A stretch of DNA of 64,000 nucleotides. Source: Nemophila menziesii (lineage: Eukaryota > Streptophyta > Magnoliopsida > Boraginales > Hydrophyllaceae). The translations under genes were made by a program, and so were the position numbers. The stretch lies in the NCBI GenBank assembly GCA_029959085.1, contig JARWIR010000024.1, forward strand, positions 12,512,296-12,576,295, in the 5' to 3' direction. Of this stretch, positions 33,469-44,246 are shown piece after piece; the stretch's first letter is position 1; each line of letters begins with the position of its first letter. Under the pieces are notes generated by a model. It saw only the letters and a list, made by a program, of their open reading frames with translations. It was not told the DNA's origin and ran no database searches.

Positions 33469-36400
33469 CTATTCAGCCTCAAGGAGGTACATGACCTCCC
33501 CCGGATGTGGATCAATTCTGCGATTGGTATCCTCGCCTACATGGTACAGTTTTAGACGATGCCCATTCACCATGAAGGTGCGTTGCTCGTCTGGATTCTC
33601 GATCTCTATCGCTCCATGAGGCGTAACCTTGGTCACCACGAACGGACCAGACCACTTTGATCTCAACTTGCCCGGATAGTTGCTGAACTTGGAGTTATAT
33701 TTGAGGACCATCTGTCCCACTTTGAATTTCTTCTCACGAATCCGATTGTCATGCCATCTCTTCGTTTTTTCTTTGTAAAGCTTGGCATTCTCATAGGCAT
33801 GAAATCGAAACTCGTCAAGTTCATTCAACTTCATCATACGATTCTCCGCAGCTAAGGTTGGATCCATATTCATCTCCGCAATTGCCCAATAGGCACCCAT
33901 TTCAAGCTCAAGAGGTAAGTGACAAGCCTTACCATACACAATACGATACGGAGATGCACCCACAGGCGTCTTGAACGCAGTACGATATGCCCACAACGCA
34001 TCATCTAATTTCATTGACCAATCCTTGCGTGTGGAACCAACTGTCTTCTCAAGAATGGATTTGATCTCTCGATTAGAGACCTCAGCTTGACCATTGGCTT
34101 GTGGATGATACGCGGTAGATACACGATGTCTCACACCATACTTCTCTAGAACTTTCTTCAGATATTTGTTCACAAAGTGTGAACCTCCATCACTGATTAT
34201 AACTCGAGGTGTACCATGTCTAGTGAAGATGTGTGACTTCAAGAATTTAATCACTACTCGCGAATCGTTAGTTGGTAGAGCTACAGCCTCTACCCATTTA
34301 GACACGTAATCAACAGCTAGTAGGATGTACAGGTTTCCGTTAGAAGGCACAAAAGGACCCATGAAATCAATACCCCATACATCGAATATCTCAACTTCCA
34401 AAACATTATTACGCGGCATCTCATCTCTCTTAGATATATTACCAGTAAACTGGCATCTGTGACATTTCTTGACATACTCATGACAATCCTTATGTAAAGT
34501 GGGCCAATAAAAACCGGATTGTAGTACCTTTGCAGCTGTACGGTCTCCTTTGAAGTGCCCTCCGTATGGTGAATCATGACAACCCATAATAATGGATAGA
34601 ATATCTTTATCTGGGATGCATCTCCTCACCATCTGATCACTGCATACTTTGTAGAGGAAAGGATCCTCCCAAAAGAACTGTTTAGCACGGTGGGCTAGTC
34701 TCTTTTTCTCTTGTGAAGTAGCTCCTTGAGGAAAAGAACCACTCACAATAAGATTAGCAATATCCGCATACCAAGGAGTTTCTAATGAATAAACTGAAAA
34801 CAAACTCTCGTCAGGAAACTCTTCTCTAACCAACTCAGGCCCTCCATTAGATTCAGAACCTTCAAGACGTGACAAATGATCAGCAACCTGATTATCACAA
34901 CCCTTTCGATCCCGAATCTCTAAATCAAACTCTTGCAACAGTAAAACCCATCTAATCAACCTTGGCTTCGCATCTTTCTTCTCCATAAGGTATTTAATCG
35001 CAGAATGGTCAGTAAAGACAACAACTTTCGCCCCAAGAAGATAGGAACGAAATTTGTCGAATGCATATACTACTGCTAGTAATTCCTTCTCAGTTACGGT
35101 ATAATTCACTTGAGCACTTGTAAAGACCTTACTAGCATAGTAGATGGAATGAAATACCTTTTCTTTTCTTTGACCCAGAACAGCACCCATCGCAAGATCA
35201 CTAGCATCACACATAACTTCAAACGGAATCTTCCAATCAGGAGGTAATACAATAGGTGCAGCAATAAGCTTTTCCTTAATCTCGTTGAATGCCTTTATGC
35301 AAGCTTCATCAAAAAGGAATTTGGTGTCCTTTTCGAGTAAGTTGCACAACGGCTTAGAGATTTTGGAAAAGTCCTTGATAAAACGTCGGTAGAAACCAGC
35401 ATGACCCAAGAAGCTTCTTACCCCTTTAACAGAAATAGGAGGGGGAAGAGTCTTGATTACCTCAATCTTCGCACGATCAACTTCCAAACCAGCACTTGAA
35501 ACCTTGTGACCCAACACTATACCCTCTCGAACCATAAAATGACATTTCTCCCAGTTCAAAACCAAGTCAGTCTCCTTGCATCTAATCAAAACCTTCTCCA
35601 AGTTCCGTAAACACTCCTCAAAGTTATCACCAAACACAGAAAAGTCATCCATAAATACCTCAAGGAAGTCATCAATCATGTCCCAGAAAATTGCCATCAT
35701 ACATCTTTGAAAAGTAGCGGGTGCATTACATAATCCAAATGGCATCCTTCGGAAGGCAAAGGTACCGAAAGGACATGTAAAGGTTGTCTTGTGTTGGTCT
35801 TTTGGATCTACATAAATCTGATTGTAACCTGAATATCCATCCAAAAAGCAATAATATTCTCTACCAGCTAGCTTGTCTAACATCTGATCAATAAACGGAA
35901 GAGGGAAGTGATCTTTTCTGGTGGCCTTGTTCAACTTCCGATAATCCATACACACTCTCCAACCAACAACGGTCCTTGAGGGAATGGCTTCATTTTGCTC
36001 GTTCAAGATGGTAGTAATTCCACCCTTCTTTGGTACGCATTGAACTGGACTCACCCATTCGCTGCTAGCTATGGGATAAATGATTCCCGCATCTAGCAAC
36101 TTGATAACCTCTTTCTTCACTACTTCCTTCATAGCTGGCATCAATCTTCTTTGTCCTTCAACTGAGCGCGCGTTTTCATCGTCTAGAATGATTTTGTGTT
36201 GGCAATAGGAAGGACTAATACCTTTGATGTCAGCAATAGTCCAACCAATCGCCTCTTTGTTAGCTCTTAGTATGCGCAACAGTTTGTCTTCTTGAGGACC
36301 TGTTAAAGTAGCTGAAACAATAACAGGTAAAGTGTTGTTAGTACCTAAATACGCATACCTCAAGTGTGATGGAAGCGGCTTTTCTTCTAGTTGTGGGGGA

Positions 36401-39015
36401 GATTCGATAGATGGTTTCTTTTTAGATACTATCTCCCCTGGTTCTCGGAATGGCTCGTAGGCGAGATGCCTATGTTTCATAGTTCCGGAATTTAAAGCAG
36501 CTACGGTTTCGGTTAGTTCTTCCATCAATTCCGGTAAGTCAAGTGTTAGGGCTGCTCGCAAGATATCATTAAAATTCATACAGTCAAACGTTTCTTGCGT
36601 AGCTAAATCAAGTATATCTATTCGGAAACACTCTTCAGGATGATCTGGAAACTTCATAGCCCTAAACACGTTGAACTTTACCTTCTCGTCTTGGATTCGC
36701 ATGGTTAATTCGCCGTTTTCTACATCAATAACAGTACGCCCCGTGGCTAGGAATGGTCGGCCCAAGATGATGGGGACATTCCTATCCGCGTCGTATTCAA
36801 GAATAACGAAATCAACTGGAAAGATTAACGTACCTGCCTTGACGAGGACATCTTCAATTCGTCCCTCTGGATGAGCGAGGGATCTATCAGCCATCTGTAG
36901 GATCATGGAAGTTGGTCTAGCGTTTCCTATCTTCAATTTTTCGAAAATTGACTTGGGCATCAAATTGATACTTGCGCCCAAGTCACACAAAGCTTTTCCT
37001 TGCCACTCATTACCAATAGAAATAGGAATCGTGAAACTCCCAGGATCAAGTAGTTTAGGTGGCAACTTACTTTGGCATATAGCGCTGCATTCTTCTGGTA
37101 ATCCTATCATCTCATTCTCACGGTATGGTCTCTTGTTGGTAATGGCTCTTTTCAGGAATTTAACGTATTTCGGAACATCGCGTATAGCATCTAAGAACGG
37201 AACGTTAATATTGAGACCACGTACCATATTCAAGAACTTCTGATATTCGGCCATGTCTCCTTTCTTCTGAACTCTTGAGGGAAAAGGTGGAGGAGGACGG
37301 GTTTCTGTAACATCTTTGGATTTTGGCTTCTCCGGAATCTTCTCCACTTCCACTATTTCGGGTTCATCTTCTTTTTCTTCCACCTCTTTTGCCGGTTTCT
37401 CCTTCACAGTTGTTTCTTTTTCTTTCATAACGGGAAAAGGAGGTGGAGCGAGCTTCTTACCACTTCGAAGTGTTACTGCATTACATTCATATGGTTTGGG
37501 TTCCTCAGTATCACTAGGAAGTTGCCCTTGTGGACGCTGACTCAGTTGTTTGCTAATTTGACTTAGCTGATTCTGGACTATCTTCATATTTGCTTCGACT
37601 GTATTTTGACGTTCCGTAGCTTGTGTCTGAAGAGCAATTAAACTGTCCACTGTTTTCTGAAGGGTAACTACTCCTTCTTGTGGATGGGCAGGTAAGGCTT
37701 TCTGGTTTAAAGTTTCATCATAGGTATCCTGGGGAGCTTGCCTTTGCACATAATTACCCTGATTCTGTCCTCCTTGATAATTGTTGTGTGGTCTTGGATT
37801 GTAGTTGTTACCTTGGGGACGCGGCTGATATGCGTATGTAGGATTGGCTGCCCCATTAGGATTTGAGTATTGAAACCCAGGATGGTTTCTGTTAGGCTGA
37901 TATCCATTACCACTTGAATTGAAGTTACCTCTATTGGACATAAACATCACGGATTCTTGGTTATTCGGACAGCTTTCCTCATCATGATCATCTACTCTGC
38001 AAATTGAACACATATAAACCTCTTGTGTAGCTTGCACAGCTATTTTCTTACCCGAAAACCCTTCTTTTATAGCTAGAGTAAGCTGCTTCAATTGTTGTTC
38101 TATAGTACTCTGAATCTTATTCTCAAGCGTAGCAAACTTTTCTTCCATATCAACTTTATTCACTCCTTTAACCGGTGTTCTTACTGAATTCCACCCCACT
38201 TCATTCTTGACTGTTCTTTCCAAGATAATTTTAGCGTGAGCGGGTTGAACTTGAAGAAAACCTGCACCACATAGCGTATCCAATTTCTCTCTCGAAGTTC
38301 CATCAAGGCCTCTATAGAAGATTTTCAGCTGTTGTTGTTCTGACAAGCCATGAGTGGGAACTTTACGTAAACACATCTGAAATCTTGTCCAACTCTTACC
38401 CACAGTTTCATCATATTCTTGACGGAAATGCGTCAAGTCTAATTCAGCATCTAATCTCATGTTACTTGGGTAATACCTGTCAAAGAAAGCAGTTTCTAAT
38501 TGGTCCCAGTTGGTTATCTTCGTAGGATCTTGCGTATCGTGCCATTCACTCGCTCCCTCAGTCACAAAAAATTTAAACGCAGCAAAATACATTTGTTCTC
38601 TTGAGACTCCTTGTGTGATATAAGAATCACATATTTGTTTAAACTTCTGTACTGCTCTAAGAGGATCTTCTGATGGTCTTCCACGAAAATTTCCAAAATT
38701 TTGGAATTGAGCTAACATTCCTGAATCTGGACGGAATCGGGGAACATTAATATCTGGAGCACCTACTCCTATAGCAGGAGCACGGAATGGAACTTCTGGT
38801 GGGCCATTAGTAAACCACGGATCTTGATTCTGAGCAACAGGAGCAGCTGGAGGGTTGAGTTGATTTCCAACTTGACGATTGTCAACTGGGTCTTCGGCCA
38901 TTGTTTCTCTTGCTAATTGTTCCTCTAACTCTTTTGCTTTAGCGTTTCTCTTTCTTTTGTTTGCTTCACGAACTAGGCTTTCGGGGTCTGCAAGAATCAC
39001 AATATCTTCACGCAT
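33469..39015 (-). CDS. E1 gag-pol polyprotein, 1848 residues, intact
   Basis: One frame encodes all structural and enzymatic parts. The gag core is at about residues 95-290 ([19 protein letters not shown]). A CCHC knuckle follows (C336, C339, H344, C349), then a Gln/Asn-rich and a Glu/Lys-rich linker. The aspartic protease has D678 in [12 protein letters not shown] (DLGA in place of DSGA). The reverse transcriptase has FMDD at 1121-1124. RNase H has D1270 (VMCDASD). The integrase has an HHCC zinc region ([10 protein letters not shown]...KKCHRCQ), first catalytic D1550 (WGIDFMGPF), then ISDGGSHF and [11 protein letters not shown]. The C-terminal tail has [18 protein letters not shown]. No stop or frameshift is present. 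The start is ATG 39015, soon after the leader. Confidence 0.95.
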   Translation of the reverse strand: MREDIVILADPESLVREANKRKRNAKAKELEEQLARETMAEDPVDNRQVGNQLNPPAAPVAQNQDPWFTNGPPEVPFRAPAIGVGAPDINVPRFRPDSGMLAQFQNFGNFRGRPSEDPLRAVQKFKQICDSYITQGVSREQMYFAAFKFFVTEGASEWHDTQDPTKITNWDQLETAFFDRYYPSNMRLDAELDLTHFRQEYDETVGKSWTRFQMCLRKVPTHGLSEQQQLKIFYRGLDGTSREKLDTLCGAGFLQVQPAHAKIILERTVKNEVGWNSVRTPVKGVNKVDMEEKFATLENKIQSTIEQQLKQLTLAIKEGFSGKKIAVQATQEVYMCSICRVDDHDEESCPNNQESVMFMSNRGNFNSSGNGYQPNRNHPGFQYSNPNGAANPTYAYQPRPQGNNYNPRPHNNYQGGQNQGNYVQRQAPQDTYDETLNQKALPAHPQEGVVTLQKTVDSLIALQTQATERQNTVEANMKIVQNQLSQISKQLSQRPQGQLPSDTEEPKPYECNAVTLRSGKKLAPPPFPVMKEKETTVKEKPAKEVEEKEDEPEIVEVEKIPEKPKSKDVTETRPPPPFPSRVQKKGDMAEYQKFLNMVRGLNINVPFLDAIRDVPKYVKFLKRAITNKRPYRENEMIGLPEECSAICQSKLPPKLLDPGSFTIPISIGNEWQGKALCDLGASINLMPKSIFEKLKIGNARPTSMILQMADRSLAHPEGRIEDVLVKAGTLIFPVDFVILEYDADRNVPIILGRPFLATGRTVIDVENGELTMRIQDEKVKFNVFRAMKFPDHPEECFRIDILDLATQETFDCMNFNDILRAALTLDLPELMEELTETVAALNSGTMKHRHLAYEPFREPGEIVSKKKPSIESPPQLEEKPLPSHLRYAYLGTNNTLPVIVSATLTGPQEDKLLRILRANKEAIGWTIADIKGISPSYCQHKIILDDENARSVEGQRRLMPAMKEVVKKEVIKLLDAGIIYPIASSEWVSPVQCVPKKGGITTILNEQNEAIPSRTVVGWRVCMDYRKLNKATRKDHFPLPFIDQMLDKLAGREYYCFLDGYSGYNQIYVDPKDQHKTTFTCPFGTFAFRRMPFGLCNAPATFQRCMMAIFWDMIDDFLEVFMDDFSVFGDNFEECLRNLEKVLIRCKETDLVLNWEKCHFMVREGIVLGHKVSSAGLEVDRAKIEVIKTLPPPISVKGVRSFLGHAGFYRRFIKDFSKISKPLCNLLEKDTKFLFDEACIKAFNEIKEKLIAAPIVLPPDWKIPFEVMCDASDLAMGAVLGQRKEKVFHSIYYASKVFTSAQVNYTVTEKELLAVVYAFDKFRSYLLGAKVVVFTDHSAIKYLMEKKDAKPRLIRWVLLLQEFDLEIRDRKGCDNQVADHLSRLEGSESNGGPELVREEFPDESLFSVYSLETPWYADIANLIVSGSFPQGATSQEKKRLAHRAKQFFWEDPFLYKVCSDQMVRRCIPDKDILSIIMGCHDSPYGGHFKGDRTAAKVLQSGFYWPTLHKDCHEYVKKCHRCQFTGNISKRDEMPRNNVLEVEIFDVWGIDFMGPFVPSNGNLYILLAVDYVSKWVEAVALPTNDSRVVIKFLKSHIFTRHGTPRVIISDGGSHFVNKYLKKVLEKYGVRHRVSTAYHPQANGQAEVSNREIKSILEKTVGSTRKDWSMKLDDALWAYRTAFKTPVGASPYRIVYGKACHLPLELEMGAYWAIAEMNMDPTLAAENRMMKLNELDEFRFHAYENAKLYKEKTKRWHDNRIREKKFKVGQMVLKYNSKFSNYPGKLRSKWSGPFVVTKVTPHGAIEIENPDEQRTFMVNGHRLKLYHVGEDTNRRIDPHPGEVMYLLEAE

Positions 39016-39137
39016 AAACCAAAACCTGTAAACCTGAGAAAGAAAGAAAACCCAAAGCGTAAAACTGAAAAATAAAACTAAAACTAAACTAACAATTAAA
39101 AAACTAAGAGATTAACACCGGGGTCACACGCTACCGT

Positions 39138-39154
39138 CCCCGGCAGCGGCGCCA
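39138..39154 (-). other. E1 primer-binding site (tRNA-Asp)
   Basis: Six bases inside the 5' LTR the minus strand reads TGGCGCCGCTGCCGGGG. It pairs with the 3' end of plant tRNA-Asp(GUC), CCCCGGCAACGGCGCCA, with one mismatch. E2 has the identical 17 bases at 56306-56322. Confidence 0.85.
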
Positions 39155-39160
39155 AAAACT

Positions 39161-40920
39161 TGGTGGTTCCAGGGGTGTTATAAAATAAAGTGCAAATAAA
39201 AGGAACCACTTAACCGCAAGTGTACGGTTGTCCCAAGTAATATATGATAATCAAGTTCGTTCTCAGGGACGGATTAGGTTCAACCCAAATATTAATCAGA
39301 TAGTAGAGATAATTGTTAAACAGAAAAGAAAAGATAATAATTTTTGTTTGGTTTTTGTAAATTAAAAGATGCAAATAAAATAAAGACTAAATTAAATAAA
39401 CAGAAAGGAAATAAAGCAAATAAAAGACTAACTTCAGATAAGAGAGATATACTTGATCCTCGCAAGGGAATCTACTTAATCAATGTAATCTATGCTATGT
39501 TTAAGGGTAGAATTGGAATTATAATATTAGTCGGGACTCTAATATCTCCTAGCCCCCTGTCGGGTGGACCTAGAAGCTATCCTAAAGTATCACAAACACC
39601 TGTATGGTCGAATATGGCTTTTCGGATGATATGCATTTACCTCTTTGGCTATGTAACTAGTTAAGCCTGTCGGTCAATAACGGACATTACACGGGTATTA
39701 CCTAGATCTGTATTCAAACCCCCCTGTCGGATGATCCATACGCCACTATATGGAATAGCCCAAATACTAACAGCTAATTCTAGTTGTTCCTAAAAGAATT
39801 AGTAATGAAACAAAGTAATATCCAATACCTAAAACTCAATTCAATTTAAATCTAACAATCCCAAATTCAAACATAGAAAACATTAATTAAGGTTCATCCC
39901 TTTTATGCGATTCTCAAGTATAAAGAAATTTAGCTCATGATGAAATTAAAAACTAACATTAAATAAAAGGAATTCATGTTCAAATACAAAAGATAAATGA
40001 AAAACCTAAAGGGTAGAATGACTATGGTTGGAAGAACAGGACTCTTCCAGCTTCTAGCTTCTTCTCTCCTTCGTGCTCTGACTTGAAAACCTTAAGCCTC
40101 TTGTTAATTCTCTGAAGTGTGTGAAAGTAGGAGGTTAAGGGGTGTATTTATAGGTGTTGGAGGAGTCTAGGTCGAATTTTGCTTGGAGTGGAAGACAAGT
40201 CAAAGACTCTCAAATTCGTAGCTCTAAATTCTAGGAAAGGTAAGATTTGCTGCTGATTTGATTTGATCATATCTTTTTCAATACTTATCTGTTTGAGAAG
40301 TTCCAATATATGAAACTGCTTGTCTTGGAAAGCTCTTTCTATTGGTGCAGACCATTCGTCCAGAATCCATGTCAATCTTTTATTATGATTTAATTCCTAA
40401 AACGTGGCTGGATTTCAGATTTCAAAAGGCAGCTTTATCTTTTCCTCCTTTAAATAAATCTTTACCAAATCTTCTTATTTCCATGTAAATCTTCTTTCCT
40501 TTCATCTTTATCTTGACTTGGCCTCTAAGTAATTACCATTTATCTTTAAAAGCTTCACATTAAATAAATAATTAAACCGCATATGCTTAAAAAGAATAAA
40601 TCAATAAATCAAGAAATCAAAATAGGAAAGTGTACTCTAAAAATAGAAACTCGACTCAAAATCATTTCCTAACACTCTAAAATACACTAAGACTTTATTC
40701 TCACTTTTTCTCCTTGGATTGGTCTTTCAAGAACCTATTAACTTTGCATTAAAAACAGTCAAATTTATGCACAAAAGCTCAGATTCTGCAAATAGTTAAT
40801 TTCCAAGGGGAGAAAGTGCAATATGATCAAATAGGCCTAAAAGTCTAACAAACAAGTCATTTATTCACCTAAAAGGATGTCTCCAAAGGGCTAATAATTA
40901 GAACAAATCGGGAGACATCA
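39161..40920 (-). repeat. E1 5' LTR, 1760 bp
   Basis: This is the promoter copy of the pair. The first 45 bases on the minus strand hold the inverted repeat TGATGTCTCC / GGAGACATC (40911-40920 with 40876-40884). Confidence 0.95.
40145..40152 (-). promoter_or_regulatory. TATA box of the E1 5' LTR
   Basis: On the minus strand the context is CACCTATAAATACACC. The same phrase occurs in the E2 LTR at 55323-55338, so it is conserved between elements. This marks the U3/R region. Confidence 0.75.
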
Positions 40921-40925
40921 TGTAC

Positions 40926-41424
40926 TGTGATGGATCTTTTTCAAACAAATGGGACCCTTCGGGAATAGCGGTGGTAGGAATTAACAAAAACACAGAGGCA
41001 ACCTTCACATATAGTGGCGACCTCGAATGTAACTCAATCGTAGAAGGGGAAGCTTGTGCAGTACTAAAAGCTACAGAAATTGGTGCAGAATTTAAAGGAG
41101 AAGAAAAAGTCATTTTTTCGGATAACCTTGAGATTATTCAAGGTATTAAGCAGGTGTCAACCGCACGTTGGAACTTCCAACCTATTCTTCGTAAGATTAT
41201 CCACAAAGCTGGTGAGATTGGGCAAGTTTCTTATTGGCATATCAATCGAAGACTCAACAACAGAGTAGATAAAATTGCAAAGGAAGCTAGACACGGGGCC
41301 TCTCAACGTCGATCGACGTTGAGTCTTTTTGATGCATCGGCTAGATTTTGTAAATTAGGAATTGGATGGTTTTCTTATGTTATTTAAATTGGTGTCTAGG
41401 CACCCCCTATTGTAAAAAAAAAAC
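40926..41424 (+). pseudogene. LINE ORF2, part 2 (RNase H domain) and 3' end
   Basis: This continues the LINE interrupted at 28828. The reading CDGSFSNKWDPSGIAVVG carries the first catalytic Asp of RNase H; EGEACAVLKAT and IFSDNLEIIQGI carry the Glu and second Asp; the domain ends RRLNNRVDKIAKEARHG. A short tail follows to a stop at 41385-41387, then an untranslated end with TTGTAAAAAAAAAA at about 41410-41422, likely the LINE poly(A). If E1 and one TGTAC were removed, the two halves would join in frame. Confidence 0.85.
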
Positions 41425-41822
41425 TAATTCACAGGCGAGTGTCTGTTAATTTTTTTAAAAAAAACTGTCATAACTAATTCTAAAAAAATCAGAGAAATAA
41501 AAAATTTACATATTTGGATAAAGCAAAATAATATTTATATCTATGATTTTTTTTAGATTTTTTTTAGCAGACACGGAATTTCATGTTTTGAACAGTGAAT
41601 TTCATGTTTTGAACAATTAATTTTATGTTTGCGAAAAAAAATCACTATTTTAAACAATGAATTTCATGTCTACGAAAAAATAGAAAAAAACTAAAGAAAT
41701 CAAAAAAAAATCATAGACGTAAATATTAATTTGTTTTATCCAAAAATATAAATTTTTATTTTTCTGATTTTTTTAGAATTAGTTATGACGATTTTAAAAA
41801 TAAAATCACATACGCGCGTGTG
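41425..41822. mobile_element. Fold-back (MITE-like) element, about 400 bp
   Basis: Two arms of about 100-110 bp face each other. The left arm has CATAACTAATTCTAAAAAAATCAG... and ...TATCTATGATTTTTTT (about 41470-41560); the right arm is its inverse (about 41700-41790). Between them is a short repeated ATTTCATGTTTTGAACA phrase. The outer ends are ragged and I could not fix a target duplication, so the superfamily is open. Confidence 0.65.
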
Positions 41823-41841
41823 CGATGGAATTATTATTAGG

Positions 41842-41963
41842 TTGTGGTGGTGATGGTTTTGGAGGTAGAGATGGTAGTGATTGTGGTGGTGGAGGTGGAG
41901 GTGGAGGTGGAGGTGGTGGTGAAGGTGGTGGTGGTTGTGGTTGTGGTACCTGTAGGTGGTGGT
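41842..41963. repeat. (GGT)n / (GGAGGT)n microsatellite
   Basis: A trinucleotide-based run of GGTGGT and GGAGGT units. It is translatable as a His-rich peptide on the minus strand, but there is no reason to think it is expressed. Confidence 0.85.
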
Positions 41964-42547
41964 TAAATACATAGGGATAGAAATACTTTATTATTTGTTT
42001 AATATTTAAAAAATAATATTATATAAAAAATAAAATAATATATTTAATAATAAAAATAATAAAAGTATTAAAATATAAAAATAATGTTTTATATAAATAA
42101 TTATTTTATTTAATTATCTTTTATAAAATAAATTTTTAAAAACTTAACTTATTAATTAAATACTTTTATTACACTTATTTTAGCAAATATCCCTAATTTT
42201 TTCCAATAAAACCATACAAATAAAATAGTATATTTTAAGATTAAAATAAAGTATATAACTGATTTTTTTTTATTGTTAGAGAACCAAAAATTGCATAACA
42301 ATAACACAGACAGAACCTAATACTCATCTCTTTCACACTCTCGCACACACTCCCCCCACCGCTCTCCCGCACAGATAACCGCCTCCGCCACCACACGGCG
42401 ATCATTCTCCATCATCAACCCTGCTTGGTTACGCCATCAATCTGAATAGCCCATCGAAGAACCCAAATTAAGGTAAAAAATATCAATTTGGCGGAGATGA
42501 TCTAAAACAGATTGAAGCTGAAGAATTGAAATTAATAAGACCGCAAA
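41964..42547. other. AT-rich DNA and MAT1 5' leader
   Basis: 41990-42290 is very AT-rich with TTTATATAAATAATT-type text. 42300-42547 is pyrimidine-rich and leader-like (CTCTCGCACACACTCC). A possible leader intron donor is AAG|GTAAAA at about 42473, with an acceptor AACAG at about 42510. This leader shares about 75 bp with 9040-9115. Confidence 0.45.
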
Positions 42548-43542
42548 ATGGTAGTAGCGTCAGGGACCAACACCTTCGCCAAAGAAATGGCCATTCGTAA
42601 ACGCATTGCTAGCATGTAATCCTCTCAACCCCATCTCCCTGTAAATATTTTTTATTTTCCTCATAAGATTTTATAATTTAATTGCTCATGTTAGAACTTA
42701 TTTGTTTAAATTGATATAATTTGTTATAGATTTGGACAATTTCCGGATTAATTAGAAATAAAGTATTTAGTTACCGAATGTTGAATTATCTGGTTTCTAA
42801 GATTCCTTTTATTATAAACTGTACAGATTCAATAAAAGAGAAGATGATTTTTCATCTTTAAAGGAATTTAACGATTACTTGGAGGAAGTAGAGGATATGG
42901 GTATGTATGTATATATTTATTGTATAGTCCTATCAAATAAATTAAAAAATAAAGAAATATTGTACAGTTTGCAATTTGGTTGAAGGAATAGATGTTCCAT
43001 CTATTGAAGCAACAATCGCACATTACCAAAGAGAAAACGCTGAACAAATCATGATTGCTCAAGCTCGTAAGGTTTAACCTTAATTTATCTATTACTTAGT
43101 CTTAAACTGTAAAGTTACTTAGTCTCCATGTTTAATACTCAGGCTGAAGAATATGCAGCAGCTTTAGCAGCTAGTAAAGTACAACCTGTAATTACAGATA
43201 CTGAAATGGTAAGTTAAGATCTTTCCAATTCAAAACTTATTCTCTTATTAATTTGATATGTATGTATATATATATATACAGTCAGCAAATGTAAACTCAC
43301 AAGTGGGGTCAAGTGCTAGTGGACAAGGACATTATGCCCCAGCAGTAGCTGGTGGTACAATAGCTCAACCACGACCTACAGGTATGGCCCCACAGCTATC
43401 ACATGACATGTTTGGACATGAAGGTGAAGATGAAGATACACGTAAGCTTCGGTTTGAAAGAGCTGGTAGAGCTGGAGGGTGGAGTGTAGAGTTAAGTAAG
43501 AAAAGAGCACTTGAAGAGGCTTTTGGAAGTATTTGGATATGA
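42548..43542 (+). CDS. MAT1: CDK-activating kinase assembly factor MAT1, short plant form
   Basis: MAT1 assembles the CDK-activating kinase (CDKD with cyclin H) and links it to TFIIH for cell-cycle control, transcription and DNA repair (family knowledge). Five exons with GT-AG borders: 42548-42615, 42827-42900, 42968-43071, 43143-43208 and 43282-43542. They total 573 nt, or 190 residues. The protein starts MVVASGTNTFAKEMAIRKRI, then FNKREDDFSSLKEFNDYLEE, VEGIDVPSIEATIAHYQREN and AEQIMIAQARKAEEYAAALA (coiled-coil-like). It ends with the conserved AGGWSVELSKKRALEEAFGS. The RING finger at the N-terminus of animal MAT1 is absent, as in the short Arabidopsis homologue. All exon phases agree. Confidence 0.9.
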
Positions 43543-43723
43543 TTATTTCAGTTTTGTTTGTATGTTTAATTAGGGAAAATATATTATATGTTGTTTCATT
43601 ACGGAAAAATTTTAGCTCTCAGTGAACATGCAACTGTTGTTACAGAGGGTTTTATTGTGTAATTCATTTGAACTTTTCTTCTATGGCAAATATGATGATT
43701 CCTTTGATTTAAATCGCACTCTG

Positions 43724-43848
43724 AAGAGATAGATAGTTGGCCTAGTGGTTAGGCTACTCCGCAGAGACCAAGAGGTCCTGGGATCGAATCTCATTGGAGT
43801 CGAAATGACTCCGAGCCCAAAGTGGCTCTCTCATGTACTCAAAAAAAA
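43724..43848 (+). mobile_element. tRNA-derived SINE, copy 2
   Basis: It has the same body as 2298-2422, with A box TGGCCTAGTGG and B box GGATCGAATCTC, ending in a poly(A) tail. It is flanked by a perfect 13-bp duplication AAATCGCACTCTG (43711-43723 and 43849-43861). It lies about 180 bp past the MAT1 stop codon, probably in or near its 3' untranslated region. Confidence 0.9.
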
Positions 43849-43861
43849 AAATCGCACTCTG

Positions 43862-44219
43862 CAGAGAACATGCATCAGCCCCGTGTTAGTCAAAGTACAG
43901 TTTAGTTGACATGTAAGATTTTATTCTTGTCTGAATATATTTCGATAACTTTGTGAGACACTTAATGGGCTACTAAATCTGATTCCATTAGATGCTGACC
44001 CATTAAGACTGTTTTTGTTTTTAATGTTTCAGATCTTAAAATCTATTAATTGCACTTATTCGGCAAGATGTACATACAAGTCTGAGTGCTAAAAATGACA
44101 TTTGAATCAAAAAAATTTGACAAAAGTATCCCTAATTTTACATTTGATAAATTACATCTATTCTTTCCACACCTTAAAATTTAGTTCTTTCTTCTATCCT
44201 CGATCAATTTTGAATCTCA
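43862..44219. other. Intergenic, nothing recognised
   Basis: I see no gene. The 5' border of the decayed element E3 lies near the end of this stretch but cannot be placed exactly. Confidence 0.4.
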
Positions 44220-44246
44220 GAATTCACGAAGCTTAACTTAGAAAAC

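Larger units (their letters stand above)
28829..40920 (-). mobile_element. E1: complete Athila-type Ty3/gypsy LTR retrotransposon, 12.1 kb
   Basis: This is a full-length element on the minus strand. The two 1760-bp LTRs (39161-40920 is the 5' LTR, 28829-30588 the 3' LTR) start TGATGTCTCC and end ACCACCA, and no difference is seen between the stretches compared. A perfect 5-bp target duplication TGTAC flanks it (28824-28828 and 40921-40925). In order: primer site, one long gag-pol frame, a GC-rich array, a short ORF3, non-coding 3' region, and polypurine tract. The long LTRs, tRNA-Asp primer site, single long gag-pol frame and extra 3' region are the Athila pattern. Everything needed for autonomous copying appears present, and the insertion must be young. 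Confidence 0.95.

Noticed and set aside
41736..41972. His-rich minus-strand open frame
   Set aside because: Translation of the GGT microsatellite; no gene context.
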